A stretch of DNA of 64,000 nt from Anisodus tanguticus (GCA_034509755.1 CM067541.1:23734001-23798000); one strand, 5' to 3'. Counted from the stretch's first letter, positions 44,291 through 57,056 are shown. Numbers and translations are program-made. The notes: a model not told the origin generated them from the letters alone.

Positions 44291-44770
44291 ATTCCAACCG
44301 AAGAACCACACAAAATTATCAAGAAACTAGAACAAGTTTTTTTGAGAATGTAATTTTTTTAATTGCAATTTTACTATGTAATTTACAACTTTTGAACAAC
44401 ACCACAAAGTTGCAATTTTGACAATTGTATTTGTATTACAAAAAAATCATGTCTATTAAATAATATAAGAGGCATAAAAACAACCTTGGAATGTTTTTAT
44501 TACACTATCTTGTTTAATTATTGAGTTTTCTTATATATATGTTATTTTTTAAATTAAGTGCAAAAAAAAAGACCTGTCGGGATCCCGATCCCGACCCGAC
44601 CAGACCCGATTCCGACGGGATTGGGATCGGGGCGGGACTTCGGCAAATCCCGCCTATCCCGATCCCGCCTGACACGATCCCGCCCTTTTCCCTGTCCCGC
44701 CCTGACCCGATCCCGCCAAATCCGGCCCGCCGGTCCCGAGCCCGGCCCACTGGCCACCCCTAGTTCAGAT

Positions 44771-46009
44771 ACCTTTTTTATTATTATTATTGATGAAATA
44801 TCCATCTTTGGCCAACCCTTAGGACTAATCGCAGCCTTCGATACTCGGGAATAATGGGTCCGCCACTCTACCTTTCTTACTTAAATACCAGACTTAGTTT
44901 ACATGGCACGAGACTCGAATCTGTGGCCTAACTCACAAGTCCCTCAAGCTTAAGAACATGCTCAGATTGATAGCAGAAATTGCACAATTTTACAACCTTC
45001 CCCTAAAAAAGTAAAAAGTTTCGCAGGCACAAAATAAAATATATTTCATATAACTCGCAAGCTACATGGTCCCAGTGATACAACTATAATCTATTTTTTT
45101 ATCTTACCCATCACCAACAGAACTTTCAACATATTTCCATTCATGCCCGTGCACCTTAAAGTGTATCAGAATTTCATAATTGACTGGATAGTTGCCAGTT
45201 GATCACCTAACGATGAAACTACAGCTTAGCTCCAAGAGAGAGAACATTTTCCTTTCCTTTATGTAAATACTGAGCATGCAGCATTTTACAAGTTTTTGTT
45301 CACTAACAGTCATACACCATAACTCCTTGATCTTCAATTTCCACTGACTGCATTGTCAGGGGAGAACATTCTCTGTATCTTCATACTTCATTCTGCTTCA
45401 ACTTTTAGTCGTTCTTGTCCATTAGTTTCTCTAAACTTTAACAAATTTAAAAAATTCTTGCAGGACACAAATGTTAAAAAAAATGCACCATTTTATGCCC
45501 TTGAGAATATAAAACTAAGCTCATTCAATAAAGTCAAAGGGAATAAATTTCAGAATAGCTTAATTTTTAGTACTTACTTCATGAATACAAGAAAATATGT
45601 GTGCATATACTTTCTAAGACTTTTTTACACCATCTTTCACTTTTACCAGATATGAACAAAATTTCATCTCATCGGTTTCTACATCTTCAGAAAAGCGATA
45701 GTTGTTAATACCACACATTACATTATTTAAAAGAGTGAATCTCCACATAATGAGTGGAAGGGAATTCATATGTGAACTGTGAACACGATGTGTACCGTTG
45801 TATTGGGGAATATTTGGCACAAGTTGCTGATAAAACAATCATTTGCAGATGAAAGTAAGACAAAAGAATATCATAGCTGAGTCTCCTATAAATTGGCATT
45901 AGACTTCGATTAAAATATTCAATAATAAAAATCTTGATACATCCGATTATTAGACTGAAGATTTTTCTTTTTTCTTCATTGTAATTGACACAATAATTGA
46001 CACATCCAA
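44771..46009. other. Host-like DNA (segment P3, left part) with a possible SINE
   Basis: No transposon coding sequence. 45219-45360 shares short phrases with P1, 45720-46017 with P2. The open frame at 45353-45655 has no recognisable domain and low complexity; not called. The first 170 bases hold a SINE-like block. Confidence 0.45.
44800..44950 (-). mobile_element. Possible tRNA-derived SINE fragment
   Basis: On the minus strand AGATTCGAGTCTCG resembles a tRNA B box (GGTTCGANTCC), followed by a body ending GATTAGTCCTAAGGG, reminiscent of Solanaceae SINEs with GATTAGTCGGGC endings. No clear A box or target duplication. Confidence 0.3.
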
Positions 46010-46369
46010 GTATTAAGTAAGGGTGGCCAGTGGACCGGGACGGCCCGACCCCGACCCGACCCCTTCCCGAGCCTGCCCCGAGCCCGCCCCGACCCCGCTC
46101 AAAAAAAAAATGGGAGCGGGACTCGAACTCGGGATGGGACAATGTCTCGTCCTGCCAGACCCGATCCCGCCCCGAGCCCGTCCCGACCCCGACCCCGCCC
46201 TTTGTCCCCCATTTGCAAATATGACCGTTGCACCAACGACCATTTTAGATTTTGGCCGTTGGCCAACGGCCATTTTAGGCCTCCCCCCTCCCCCAACCGC
46301 CCCTACTCCCTTAATATTTATTTTTAACCCATAAGTTATTATATTTACACTTTAACTCAATTTTCCAAC

Positions 46370-46377
46370 TATAAATA
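46370..46377 (+). promoter_or_regulatory. TATA box of hAT-3 transposase
   Basis: ACTATAAATAACTCATT, about 305 bases before the ATG at 46676, same context as hAT-2. Confidence 0.6.
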
Positions 46378-46675
46378 ACTCATTTTCTCTTCATCTTTCT
46401 TACAAATCTTCCTACAATCTCTCTAATCTCTCAATATATCTCTCTATAAGTCTACATTGTTTACTAAATATTCAATTTTATTTATTCATTTGGAAATTGG
46501 AAGTGAAGTTGGCAACTAGCTTGAGGATCTTCCATCGAGTAAAGTTTCAATTTCAACCTCTCGATTACACGTCGACGTTTGGTACATTCGTTCCTTCATT
46601 AAATTATTATTGTCTGTTTATTTTATTTAGCGCACTTAATTTTATTATCTTTAATTATTTATTATCATAATTAAA

Positions 46676-48755
46676 ATGGAAGGATTAAGAGGTATGTTTA
46701 AGGGTAAGGGTAAGGGTGCTTCTTCTAGTAGGGGCGACAACCAGGGCAAGGGTACTTCTTCTAGTCATCTTATTCCTACACAGGATGGTTTTGTTGATAC
46801 TCAACATTTTCCTACAATACCATTAGATTTAGACGAGGAACTATTTTCTCGAACTCAAGAAGACTTTAACTTAGACGATGATCTAGATGATACACCCACT
46901 AATGTTGATGACAACACACCCACTAGTGCACCTTCAACTAAAATACCTCCTATTCCCCCTAGTATGAGACGAGGTCCAGCAAAACGACCATTAAAATCAG
47001 ATGCATGGACATTTTTTGATAGGGACGTAGAGAATCAAGTAGCTATATGTAAAATTTGTAAAAATGTTTTAAAATTTAAAACTGGAAAAGGTCACGGTAG
47101 GATGGGGGGTTTAATTAGACACGTAGTAAGTGCTCATCCAGCTAGGTATGCCCAATATCAGGCTTCAAAACTGGGTGCGCAAACACCCGCTCCATCGGGA
47201 CAAGGTTCACATACTGATACTGTCCCGGACCAAATACAGGGTCAAATTAACCCTATGACGGGGGGAATTGTAGGCTCTAAATACAATAAACATAGAGATA
47301 GGGAAGCAATATCAAAATTAGTTGTTGTGGAGGGTTTGCCTTTTTTATTTCCTTCATCTCCCGCTTTATTCATTACATTAGATAAAATTATGACTATTAC
47401 ATTAGATAACGCTTCTTCTAACAATTACGCAATTACAATTTTAAAAAATAGTTTAACTCCATCTTTTCCAGATCATTTTCATATAAAATGCGCGTGCCAT
47501 ATATATAACTTAATTGTAAAGGATGGTCTATCACTTTTTGAAGACATTCTAAGTAAAATACAATTTGCTATAAACTTTATTTTTAAAAGTAATAAAGTAC
47601 AACGTAGAAAAGAATATAAAAAAACTTGTCACGATTGTGGACTATCTTATAGAAAAAAATCCACAAGAAGTATCCACTAGGTGGAATTCTTTATACGAGT
47701 AACTACTTGTTGCTTATGACTATAGAAAACCTATAACTTTATTTTTTAACTCTCATAATAAAAATCCAGCTGATATGATTTTAGATAGTGATTGGATAAA
47801 AATTTCTGAACTTATTGTATTTTTAGAGAAATTTTTTCAAGCAACAAAAGAATTTTCCGATATATATTATCCTACTATTTCAACTATGTTGTTTTATATA
47901 ACTCTAATATTTTTATTACTTAGTGAATATATGGAAAAACCAGCTTATAAGGCAGTTATTAAAAAAATGTTTGTCAAAATAAAAAAAAATTATTCCTATA
48001 ACCACAATTATATTATTGGTTCTGTTTTAAATCCTACTATTAAAATAGACGGTATTAAATCACTAATTGAAACTATTTACGATTGTATAGAAGTACTACC
48101 ACCTCCAAGTCCCAAAAATCTAAATCACCCACCACCTATTGAACAAACTAAAGAAGAAGTGTTGTCTAGCGTAGAACACCAATGCAAAAAAATATATAGA
48201 TTTTATCAACAAGAAAATGCTACTAACTTACCGGCTTCCATACCATCTTCAACACAACCTCACAAAAGACATGATGTTTCTGCGGCTAGTATTGAAAGCC
48301 TTAGAAATAGAATGTGCGGTCGTACCTCTACTACTAACCAAATTAGCGAGTTGGATATTTTTGTTTTGCAGGGTTCTGTACCGTACCAAGAAGTTATCAA
48401 TGAAGATGGACATGAAGACTTGCTGAAATACTGGAGGGGGAATGAGAAGACCTTTCCGACACTTTCATTGATGGTCCGAGATGTTTTGAACATTCAAGCG
48501 TCATCAACTGCGTCTGAAAGCGCTTTTTCTGCCGGCAGATATCAAATAGGAGACCACAGACACTCATTAGCCGGAGACAGCTTGGAAATTGTAGTATTAT
48601 TCAAAGATTGGATACGAGCGGAGCGGAGAAGGTGCGGTCAACCGGAGATCAACGAAGAAGAAGATGAAAACTACAACGAAATCTTATCCGAAGGTGGTGG
48701 AAGCGACGTAGATCAATTTGACCAACAAATACCAATTCCAACCGAAGAAACATAG
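46676..48755 (+). pseudogene. hAT-3 transposase, internally deleted
   Basis: Best-preserved reading frame of the three hAT copies: 334 codons, a frameshift near 47660, then 326 codons. The N-terminus (MEGLRGMFKGKGKG) and BED finger (CKIC, LIRHVVSAH) are intact. Compared with hAT-2, about 315 bases are missing between PALFITLD and KIMTITLDNAS, so the first catalytic Asp block (DIGRS) is lost. After the frameshift the hATC domain is full length (YWRGNEKTFPTLSLMVRD, TASESAFSAGRYQIGDHRHS, EIVVLFKDWIRAERRRCGQP). Non-catalytic but could in principle encode a finger-only fragment. Confidence 0.88.
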
Positions 48756-49212
48756 GAAATCATCAAGCAATTAGAACAAATTTTTTTGAGAATGTAATTT
48801 TTTTAATTGCAATTTTATTATGTAATTTGCAACTTTTGGACAACACCACAAACTTGCAATTTAGATTTTACTTTTTAGACAATTGTATTTGTATTACAAA
48901 AAATTCATATGTCTATTAAATAATATAAGAGGCACAAAAACAGTCTTGGGATGTTTTTATTACACTATCTTATCTTGTTTATTGAGTTTCTTTTATACAT
49001 ATGTTATTTTTTTTAAAAAAAAAGGAAACTCGTCGGACCCCGCCCCGACCCCGACCCCGCCCCGACCCGATTCCGACGGGATCGGGATCGGGACAGGACT
49101 GGAGCAAGTCCCGCCAGACCCGACCCCGACCCCTTCGCCCGTCCCGTCTCGACCCCGCCAGGCCCGCCCCGCCAGACCCGAGCCCTGCCCACTGGCCAGG
49201 CCTAGTATTAAG

Positions 49213-49494
49213 TGATAAATATACCCGTAATATACACGAGTATATACATTGCCCTGTGTATACCGTGTATATCACGGAAACATAAGTCAACTAGGAACCG
49301 TGTATATCACGGGTTTTAGGTGATGATTATTGTATGTAATTAGCTTTGTACACTTACCATAATTATAAAATTCTTGTACAAATAAAATAGGGTTTTGGAA
49401 GTAGAATAGGAATAGAATTTTCCATTTTATGGAAATTGTAAATTGTATATATACTCATTCATTAATGAAAATAATGAAGGAACTATTTCTTTCA
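49213..49494 (+). repeat. 5' LTR of Copia-H
   Basis: 282 bases, TGATAAATATACCC to ATTTCTTTCA. GTATATATAC at 49445 is a likely TATA element. Related to but distinct from the LTR of Copia-G (shared TACACTTACCATA). Confidence 0.9.
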
Positions 49495-49506
49495 TGGTAT
49501 CAGAAG
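49495..49506 (+). promoter_or_regulatory. Primer-binding site of Copia-H
   Basis: TGGTATCAGAAG directly after the LTR, matching the initiator tRNA-Met complement for ten bases. Confidence 0.88.
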
Positions 49507-49628
49507 TCTAGGTAACATATTTTCTCTCCCAAACTCGTCTTCTACTGCCTCGGTTTCCGTCCCCTTTGTTTCCTTCTCCCTTCCCAAATTTTCTTCAAAA
49601 TCCCTACATCACGTCTTGCTTTGTTGTT

Positions 49629-49810
49629 ATGGCTAAGAATGTGTTTCACCCTGCCCTCATTGTTTCTAACATCAAGAACCACGTCCTTATCGTTATTGAA
49701 ATAGAAAATGTCCAATACGCGACGTGGGCCGAACTGTTCAAAGTTCACGGACGCTCGCATCAAGTCCCCCATCACATAATTTCCTCGGCTCCTGGAGATG
49801 AGGAGGTGCC
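49629..49810 (+). pseudogene. Copia-H gag, N-terminal part before Gypsy-I
   Basis: ATG at 49629: MAKNVFHPALIVSNIKNHVL, VQYATWAELFKVHGRSHQVP, ending APGDEEVP where the Gypsy LTR starts. Continues at 57818 in the same frame. Confidence 0.88.
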
Positions 49811-51830
49811 TGTAACACCCCGTACTTTCGAGCGATGGTTTAAACAGCTAGACGTATGCAAGTAAACCTAGGTCCTGGGGAAATTTTTATTATAATTAGG
49901 TATTCACATGAAGAACTTAGTATATAAAAGGATGCAGTCCTGAAATGATTTAGGACTTAAACTTGTGACGATAGTGGTTGGGAATAACATTTTGTATGTC
50001 CCAAAGAGGTTATGGACTAATGCTATATCGCACGATTATGACATTTAATATATGAAGGTTTTATAAGTCATTAAGATTTAAGTGAATTGGGATCAAAAAA
50101 TTAATTATGTGTGGAGGGTGGTCTACAGGGATTAATAAAGAGACATATTGGATAAGTGCTAAAGTGATGCATTACGTGGTTGCAAATCAAGAGGAATTTG
50201 GTGACAATAATTTCAACATATATCTACATGTTGCATGCAAGGAGGAGGTGTCAATATTTAAGGATATGTGCTTTGTTGTGTGACATTTATCTTACCATTT
50301 GTTGAGAACATTATCAAGAAACATTATGTGTGATTCATTTTTCTGGTAGCAGCTCGAAACCAAACAACCAAAGTGCAGCCATTGTTCCGTTTCAAAACAA
50401 CAGCACAATGCAAATATAGGAGCAAACTTCCATCAAGTGTAGTCTCTGTTCATTCCTTTTAGAACCTAAACAAACTGCTAATGGAGCATCATAATGCTAC
50501 AACTATAAGTGCAACAACTATTTCTTTGTAGCAACAGTGCCTCAAGAGAACAATCCACTGTTTCTGGCAAAGTGTAACAAAAGCTCTTCCCAATATAAAA
50601 CAAAAACTAGCAACGTAAGTTCAAAGTTTTCAGAGTTAGTAATTCTTGGAATATAAGATCGAAGTGCTATAGGGTGTATACGTTGTGTCAATGAGTGATC
50701 CGACAAAAGGTATGTTAAGGAAATTCTTCTTTCGTTTGGTATGTTCTAAATACAAAACGTAACCGTAATATTGTTCCATAAATTGTTCTACTCTTAGTAG
50801 TTAAGGATGTTCCTGTTTTTCATTCCAATGTTAAAATAATGTCTAAATATGTTCTTAAATCCTTATTGAGGTATATTAAAAACATGATAATATTCGCAAT
50901 GTTAGCCGAAGGTGAAGCGATATTATGTCATACCGATAAACTCAGAATGTTTTACTGTCATTCATGCATATTTTTATTCATGTATTACCCTGGACCATAT
51001 ATTGGGGATGGGAAAAGGGATACGGCGTTATATACGCAACCACCTGATCAGCTGGTATATGATGATGATTATGCCCACAGAGGCCAAAATGATATGATGG
51101 GAGACAACGTTATATACATATATATATATATATATATATGTGTATGTGTGTGTGTGTGTGTGTGTATTACCTCTTTGTAAATGGCATTTAGGCATATTAT
51201 GGCCCTCAAAGGGATTCTGCACAGACATGGTACTTAGGCATATTATGGCCCTCAGAGGCATTCTCTACTGGTTGGTTGTTTCTTGTCTCATGTTACTTCC
51301 AGGTCTCTATTATGCTATTTTTCATGTCTGACATACTCGGTACATTATTCGTACTGACGTCCCTTTTGTCTTGGGATGCTGCGTTTCATGCCCGCATGCT
51401 TAGGTAAAGAGAGTGATGGTTCGCACTAGTAGGTTGTTGGTTCAGCTAATATTGGAGCACTATATTTGTTCCAGAGTTGCAGTCTAATCATGGTATGATA
51501 TTTATGAGATGTATAGGGGTATGGTGGGGCCTTGTCCCGGCCTTATGATGTTACGTACTCTTTACAGGCTTGTAGATAGATGTCCTGTGTATAGTAGTCA
51601 TGTATGGCCTTGTCGGACTTGGTATGTATATGTGTGTAGGTTGGGCCCTTCTGGTTACAGGAGTTTGCATAACTCGCTTCCAGTTTACTATTTCCATATG
51701 TCAGCAGGGTATCTTGTGGCAACCTAATGGGCCATGTAAAATTACGGATATATGCTAAGTATGTGATAAGTGGTTCCCGGGAGGTAGGGTCCGGGTGCCC
51801 GTCATGGCTCTCCGGTTTTGGGTCGTGACA
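49811..51830 (+). repeat. 5' LTR of Gypsy-I
   Basis: TGTAACACCCCGTACTTTCG to GGGTCGTGACA, 2,020 bases. A microsatellite (TA)n(TG)n lies at 51112-51166. Nearly collinear with 55737-57817. Confidence 0.93.
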
Positions 51831-51834
51831 AATT

Positions 51835-51846
51835 TGGTATCAGAGC
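51835..51846 (+). promoter_or_regulatory. Primer-binding site of Gypsy-I
   Basis: TGGTATCAGAGC, the exact initiator tRNA-Met complement, four bases after the LTR. Confidence 0.92.
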
Positions 51847-53175
51847 AGGTCTGTCGTAGGGAGTCTACAAGCCGTGTCTAGTAGAGTATTGTTTATGGGT
51901 GTGTTATGCACTACACTTATAGATATGAGGCTACAGGGCATTCATGATGATGGTTACCTTTCTTCTTGATCTAGAATCATGTTATAGAACTGAATTGTAA
52001 GAATTCTCTCTGTAAACCTTATCGTGTTTATGATTACGACAATGTCTTCTTCCAATAGGGCTATGATTAGTTAGGGATCTCATAACCCAGGGATTTTATT
52101 AGTCAGGGATCGCTGATATTTAAAGGGTCAAAGATGTCAATATCTTAGGGTCAAAGTTGTAAAGGTCGAGTGAGACCGCCCCGACCATCTTGTAGTCAGT
52201 GTGGTCAAGTGCATGCTGGATTATGTCGTAAAGGTACATGGAGTTGGTTTAGTGTGGCAGCCGTGTTCACAACGTTCCAAAGTATCCTAAGTTGATGCAC
52301 AAAGGTAAGGATAAGATGATTATGAGTTGTACAGATGAAAAGCAGAAGAAATCATTGGAAGGTTTAGTAGGTTATGAAAATCTACACATTTTACAATGAA
52401 TTTTGCTGATTAGAGTGAGGGAATATGTTATGTATCTGCGACCTAATTGTAGTGTCTTACGAGAATAGATTAGGAATTGTCCCGGGATATCATTAACGAG
52501 AATGGATTGCCACAGTCAAATCATCTGAAGAGTGACCATCAGTAATTTAAGAAGATCACGTAAAGTGACGTACCCAGAATAGTGAGCTCAAGTCATATAT
52601 AAGGATCGAGTTATCCACAGTAGTGGAAGGGGACATAAGCCTCTCGTCCGTGCGTAAAGAGCGATACTATGTATTATTGAGAATTACATATATCAATGTT
52701 GGTAAGCTAAGGCATACTATAGGTATTGGACTGGTAAGGTCTTCGGCTTCATTATGCGGCATGTTACAATTCTAAATAACCTCTGCATAACAATAGGGAC
52801 AATTGAGGATGAGAACTATGGAACAATTGAAGAATGGTTGTAAGAAATATGAAAATGGTTAATAAGTATGAATGGAATGGTATGATCAAGTATCAAGGCA
52901 GAAATGTTTTTTATTTAATGATGAGTAGAAAGAAGGATTACGATAGGAAGGATAAAGGTGAACAAGATTATAGTTATGCAGGTTTCACAAAGGTATGATT
53001 ACTCTAGGACAACGTAAGTACCAATGGTAGAGGAGGGACAATAAGAACTCTTCGGCCAAAGGTGACGAACCTCTGATGTTCAGGAAGATAGTATGAGAAA
53101 TACTGTGAGATAAGAGACCTCCCAAGGCAACTTGAAATGAAAATGTAAAGGTAAGATGAATGAGCACGCGGTCGA
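51847..53175 (+). pseudogene. Gypsy-I degraded gag region
   Basis: All frames closed. Around 52180-52235 the trace PSCSQCGQVHAGLCRKGT is a zinc knuckle as in chromovirus gag (C-x2-C-x3-H-x3-C). The block is repeated at 12242-13477. Between 53176 and 54325 no protein family was recognised. Confidence 0.6.
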
Positions 53176-54325
53176 TAGGAAATCTAATAATGATAATACA
53201 AGATAGCTTGATAAGTCATGGGATCATGTAACACCGTGAATTGGATCTAAACATACGATGCATCGGTTCCATAACATGTGCAATCATACACCTCACAAAA
53301 TAGGTAAACGGAAGTAACAGTGAGTAAAGCTCGAGATTAGCACCTAAATAGGTAAAAAGGGGAAAATGACGCCTATGGATACATGATAGACATTAAAGAT
53401 ATATGTCAAGAGATAATGACATTATAATGAAGATAAAACGTCAGGCAAATATAAATGTCTATGAGCATTTTTTAACTAATCAAAGGTTCTACAAGATAGA
53501 TAAAGTAATGGGTTTACAGCTTAACAAGATCAAGGAAATCTTTTCCCAAAACGTCATTAACATGCAGTCTTAGCCGTGAGGCAAGCGAGGAATTCGAATC
53601 TAAGTATAATGACTAGGTTTGGATATAGTAGGCCAACGTCATGTAATGCAAATTCTTCAGAATCTTCCACACACTGAATGAGGGAATAAGTTAACAACTC
53701 ATCTTTTAAGTGGTGGTAACGTCAAGGATTAGAATCATGAGCAATGTTTGAGATTACGTATGTATACCAGAATATTTTAGAACTAAGAAGAGGACGACAA
53801 GTAAAGAAAATGAGTGAACAAGTATCAAAAGAAGTAAGAAATGAAGTTTCTTATAATTATGAGTAGTGAGAAAGTTTCAGACCATGAATGAGAGTTAACT
53901 ACGATGATACGTGCACTTCAGATTCGATAACATTATCCATAAAGTGTTCATGGTTGAGATACTACATATACAAGAGTTTTCAGCACACCAGTTGGTAAAC
54001 AAAGCTAAGTCGGCAATAGAATCATTCACCCACAAGCGGCTTGACTAATGTGAGGACTAGGGAAAGAAGTTGACCTGAGGGAGCACATCAGTTAGCTAAG
54101 TGGGAATCCGATTGGAGGATTTAGCTAGGGAGAGCCTAAGACTCATAATACAGCAGGGTCATTCCCAATACTAGAAAAAAGGAACGTCATGATGAAGATT
54201 CCATTTTTAGAAACAAATCGGGAAGGATTTAACAAAAGAAGACCACAACCTTTGGGATTGACGAACATGGGATTCTCAAGAACCAGGGTCGTTTATGTGT
54301 TCCAAATGTAGTGGGATTATGAGAC
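53176..54325 (+). other. Unassigned Gypsy-I internal stretch
   Basis: 1.15 kb where protease, RT and RNase H would be expected. No palm motif or active-site block in any frame. Probably a deletion with scrambled remnant sequence. Confidence 0.4.
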
Positions 54326-55030
54326 AAATGATGATGGAGGACCATTGCGCACGATATTCCATGCACCCGAGATCTACTAAGATGTATCATGATCTCAAAG
54401 ATGTCTACTTGTGGAATGACATGAAGAGGAACATTGCGGAGCTATAGCTCAGTGTCCTAATTGTCAGCAAGTAAGAATAGAGCACCAAAAGCCCAGCGAT
54501 TTGACTCAGAACATTAAGATCCCGATGTGAAAATGGGAGATGATTAATATGGATTTCATTACCGATTTACCTCGCTCTTATCATATGTTTGATTTTATTT
54601 GGGTAATTGTTGATAGACTGACCAAATCAACTCAATTTCTGGCGGTCAAAACTACCTACACAGCCGAGGACTATGAAAAGTTGTACGTTAAGGAGATTTA
54701 TGCCTATTTCTATTATATCTGACCAAGGTGCGCAGTTTACAGTTAATTCCTGGAGATCATTTCAAAAAAGGGTTTGGGCACTAAAGTTAATCTTAGCATA
54801 ACTTTCCATCCTCAAACAGACAAGCAGGCCGAGTGTAAGGTTCAAACGCTCGAGGACATGCTACGAGCTTGTGTATTGGACTTCAAGGGAAGCTGGGATG
54901 ATCATTTATACCTTATTGAAGTTTCATAAAATAACAGTTACCATGCTAGTATCACAATGGTTCCATATGAAGCTTTATATGGACGGAAATGTAAATCTCC
55001 TATCAGATGGTTCGTAGTAGGTGAATCATA
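54326..55030 (+). pseudogene. Gypsy-I integrase
   Basis: Zinc-binding part: HCARYSMHPRSTKMYHDLKD and AQCPNCQQVRIEHQKPSD. Core: INMDFITDLPRSYHMFDFIW, VIVDRLTKSTQFLAVKTTYT; later FHPQTDKQAECKVQTLEDML, with Cys where the family usually has Asn-x-x-x-E nearby, and YEALYGRKCKSPIRW. Stops and at least one frameshift (about 54720) break it. Confidence 0.8.
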
Positions 55031-55070
55031 ATTATTTGAGCCTGACCTAGTATACCAAGCCATAGATAAT

Positions 55071-55600
55071 GTGAAGCTTATCCAAGAATGGTTGTTAACC
55101 GCTCAGAGTCGTCAGAAGTCGTATTTAGATGTGCGGTGGCGGGACTTAGAGTTCCAAGTGGATGATTGGGTCTTCTTGAAGATTTCTCTTATGAAGGGTG
55201 TAATGAGATTTGGGCAAAAAAGGGAAAGATCAGTCCAAGGTACATTGGGTCATATCATATAATTCGATGAATCGGACAAGTGGCTTACGACTTAGACTTG
55301 CCTTTGGAATTAGAGTTTGTTCATCTGATTTTCCATGTTGCTATGTTAGGAGCGTGTGTTGGGGATCCTTCCCGGATTGTACCGATTGACGATATGAAGG
55401 TTACAGAGGACCTATCATATGAAAAGATTCCTATTGCTATCCTAGATTGTCAAGTCCGCAAGTTGAGTACTAAAGAAGTAGCATCCGTAAAGGTTCTGTA
55501 GTGAAATAAGAATGTAGATAAGATGACGTGGGAAGCGGAAGAGGAGAGGAAGTATGATTATCCCCACTTATTTCAGATTATTATAATTAATGCTTGAGGA
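55071..55600 (+). pseudogene. Gypsy-I integrase C-terminus and chromodomain trace
   Basis: SRQKSYLDVRWRDLEFQVDD WV-type block, then LDLPLELEFVHLIFHVAMLG, and near the end VKVLWRNKNVDKMTWEAEEE followed by YPHLF. The W-x8-TWE-x-E pattern is the chromodomain tail of chromoviruses, which directs integration to heterochromatin marks. Several stops. Confidence 0.7.
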
Positions 55601-55723
55601 CCGTATGATGTCTGGTATAATAAGGTATGTTATATTATATGGCCCCGTGAAGAAATAGATGTATTTTCTGGTTACAGAACGGGGATTAGATATGTCACCC
55701 CAACATTCGAGGACGAATGTTTC

Positions 55724-55736
55724 TAAGGAGGAAGGA
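55724..55736 (+). promoter_or_regulatory. Polypurine tract of Gypsy-I
   Basis: AAGGAGGAAGGA directly before the 3' LTR. Confidence 0.85.
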
Positions 55737-57056
55737 TGTAACACCCCGTACTTTCAGGTGATGGTTTAAACAGCTAGACGTATGCAAGTAGACCTGGGTC
55801 CTGGAAAAATTTTGTTATAATTAGGTATTCACATGAAGAGCTCAGTATATAAAAGGATGCAGTCCTGAAATGATTTAGGACTTAAACTTGTGATGTTAGT
55901 GGTTGGGAATAACATTTTATATGTTCCAAAGAGGTTATGGTCTAGTGCTATATCGTACGATTATGACATTGAATTTATGAAGGCTTTATAAGTCATTAAG
56001 ATTTAAGTGAATTGGGACAAAAAAATTAATTATGTGTGTGATGAGTTAAATATGGAGGGTGGTCTAAAGGGATTAATTAAGAGACATATTCGATAAGTGC
56101 TAAAGTGATGCATTACGTGGCTGCAATTCAAGAGGAATTTGGTGACAATAATTTCAACATATATCTACATGTTGCATGCAAGGAGGAGGTGTCAATATTT
56201 AAGGATATGTGATTTGTTGTGTGACATTTATCTGACCTTTTGTTGAGAACATTATCAAGAAACATTATGCGTGATTCATTTTTCTGGTGGCAGCTCGAAA
56301 CCAAACAACCAAAGTGCAGCCATTGTTCCATTTCAAAACAACAGCACAGTGCAAATATAGGAGCAAACTTCCATCAAGTGTAGTCTATGTTCATTCCTTT
56401 TAGAACCTAAGCAAACTGCTAATGGAGCATCACAATGCTACAACTATAAGTGCAACAACTATTTCTTTGTAGCAACAATTCCTCAAGAGAACAATCCAAT
56501 GTTTCTGGCAAAGGGTAACAAAATGCTCTTCCCAGTATAAAACAAAAAGCAACAACGTAAGTTCAAAGTTTACGGAGGTAGTAATTCTTTGAATATAAGA
56601 TCGAAGTGCTATACAGCGTATACGTTGTGTCGACGAGTGATCCGACAAAAGGTATGTTAAGGAATATCCTTCTTTCGTTTGGCATGTTCTAAATACGAAA
56701 CGTAACCATAATATTATTTCATAAATTGTTCTACTCTTAGTAGTTAAAGGATGTTCATGTTATTCATTCCAATGTTAAAAGCATGTCTAAATATGTTCCT
56801 AAATCCTTATTGAGGTATATGAAAAAGATGTTAATATTCGCAATGTTAGACGAATGTGAAGCGATATTATGTCATACCGATAAAATCAGAATGTTTTACT
56901 GTCATTCATGCATTTTTTATTCATGTATTACCCTGGACTATATATTAGGGATGGGAAAAGGGATACGGCATTATATACGCAACCACCTGATCAACTGGTA
57001 TATAATGATGATTAGTTCCACAGATGCCAAAATGATATGATGGGAAACGACGTTAT

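Larger units (their letters stand above)
40448..44762 (+). mobile_element. hAT-2: BED/hATC-type DNA transposon with nested small hAT
   Basis: Perfect 8-bp duplication GTTCAGAT (40440-40447 and 44763-44770). TIRs TATGGCTGGCTAGTGGGCC and, inverted, TAGGGGTGGCCAGTGGGCC. 4,315 bases including the insertion at 43456-44290; about 3.47 kb without it. GC-rich subterminal arrays lie at both ends. Transposase on plus. Confidence 0.92.
46018..49204 (+). mobile_element. hAT-3: BED/hATC-type DNA transposon, internally deleted
   Basis: Perfect 8-bp duplication GTATTAAG (46010-46017 and 49205-49212). TIRs TAAGGGTGGCCAGTGGACC and, inverted, TAGGCCTGGCCAGTGGGC. 3,187 bases. The right duplication ends exactly where the LTR of Copia-H begins. 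GC-rich subterminal arrays at both ends. Confidence 0.92.

Noticed and set aside
44113..44353. Asp/Pro/Gly/Ser-rich open frames at the end of the small hAT
   Set aside because: They are translations of the GGATCC-type subterminal repeats on both strands, not proteins.
46013..46334. Pro/Arg-rich open frames in the ends of hAT-2 and hAT-3
   Set aside because: Produced by GC-rich subterminal arrays; they start and stop at random relative to the transposase.
50839..51331. Open frames containing runs of Tyr-Ile or Cys-Val near the Gypsy LTR microsatellites
   Set aside because: They are translations of TA and TG dinucleotide repeats.
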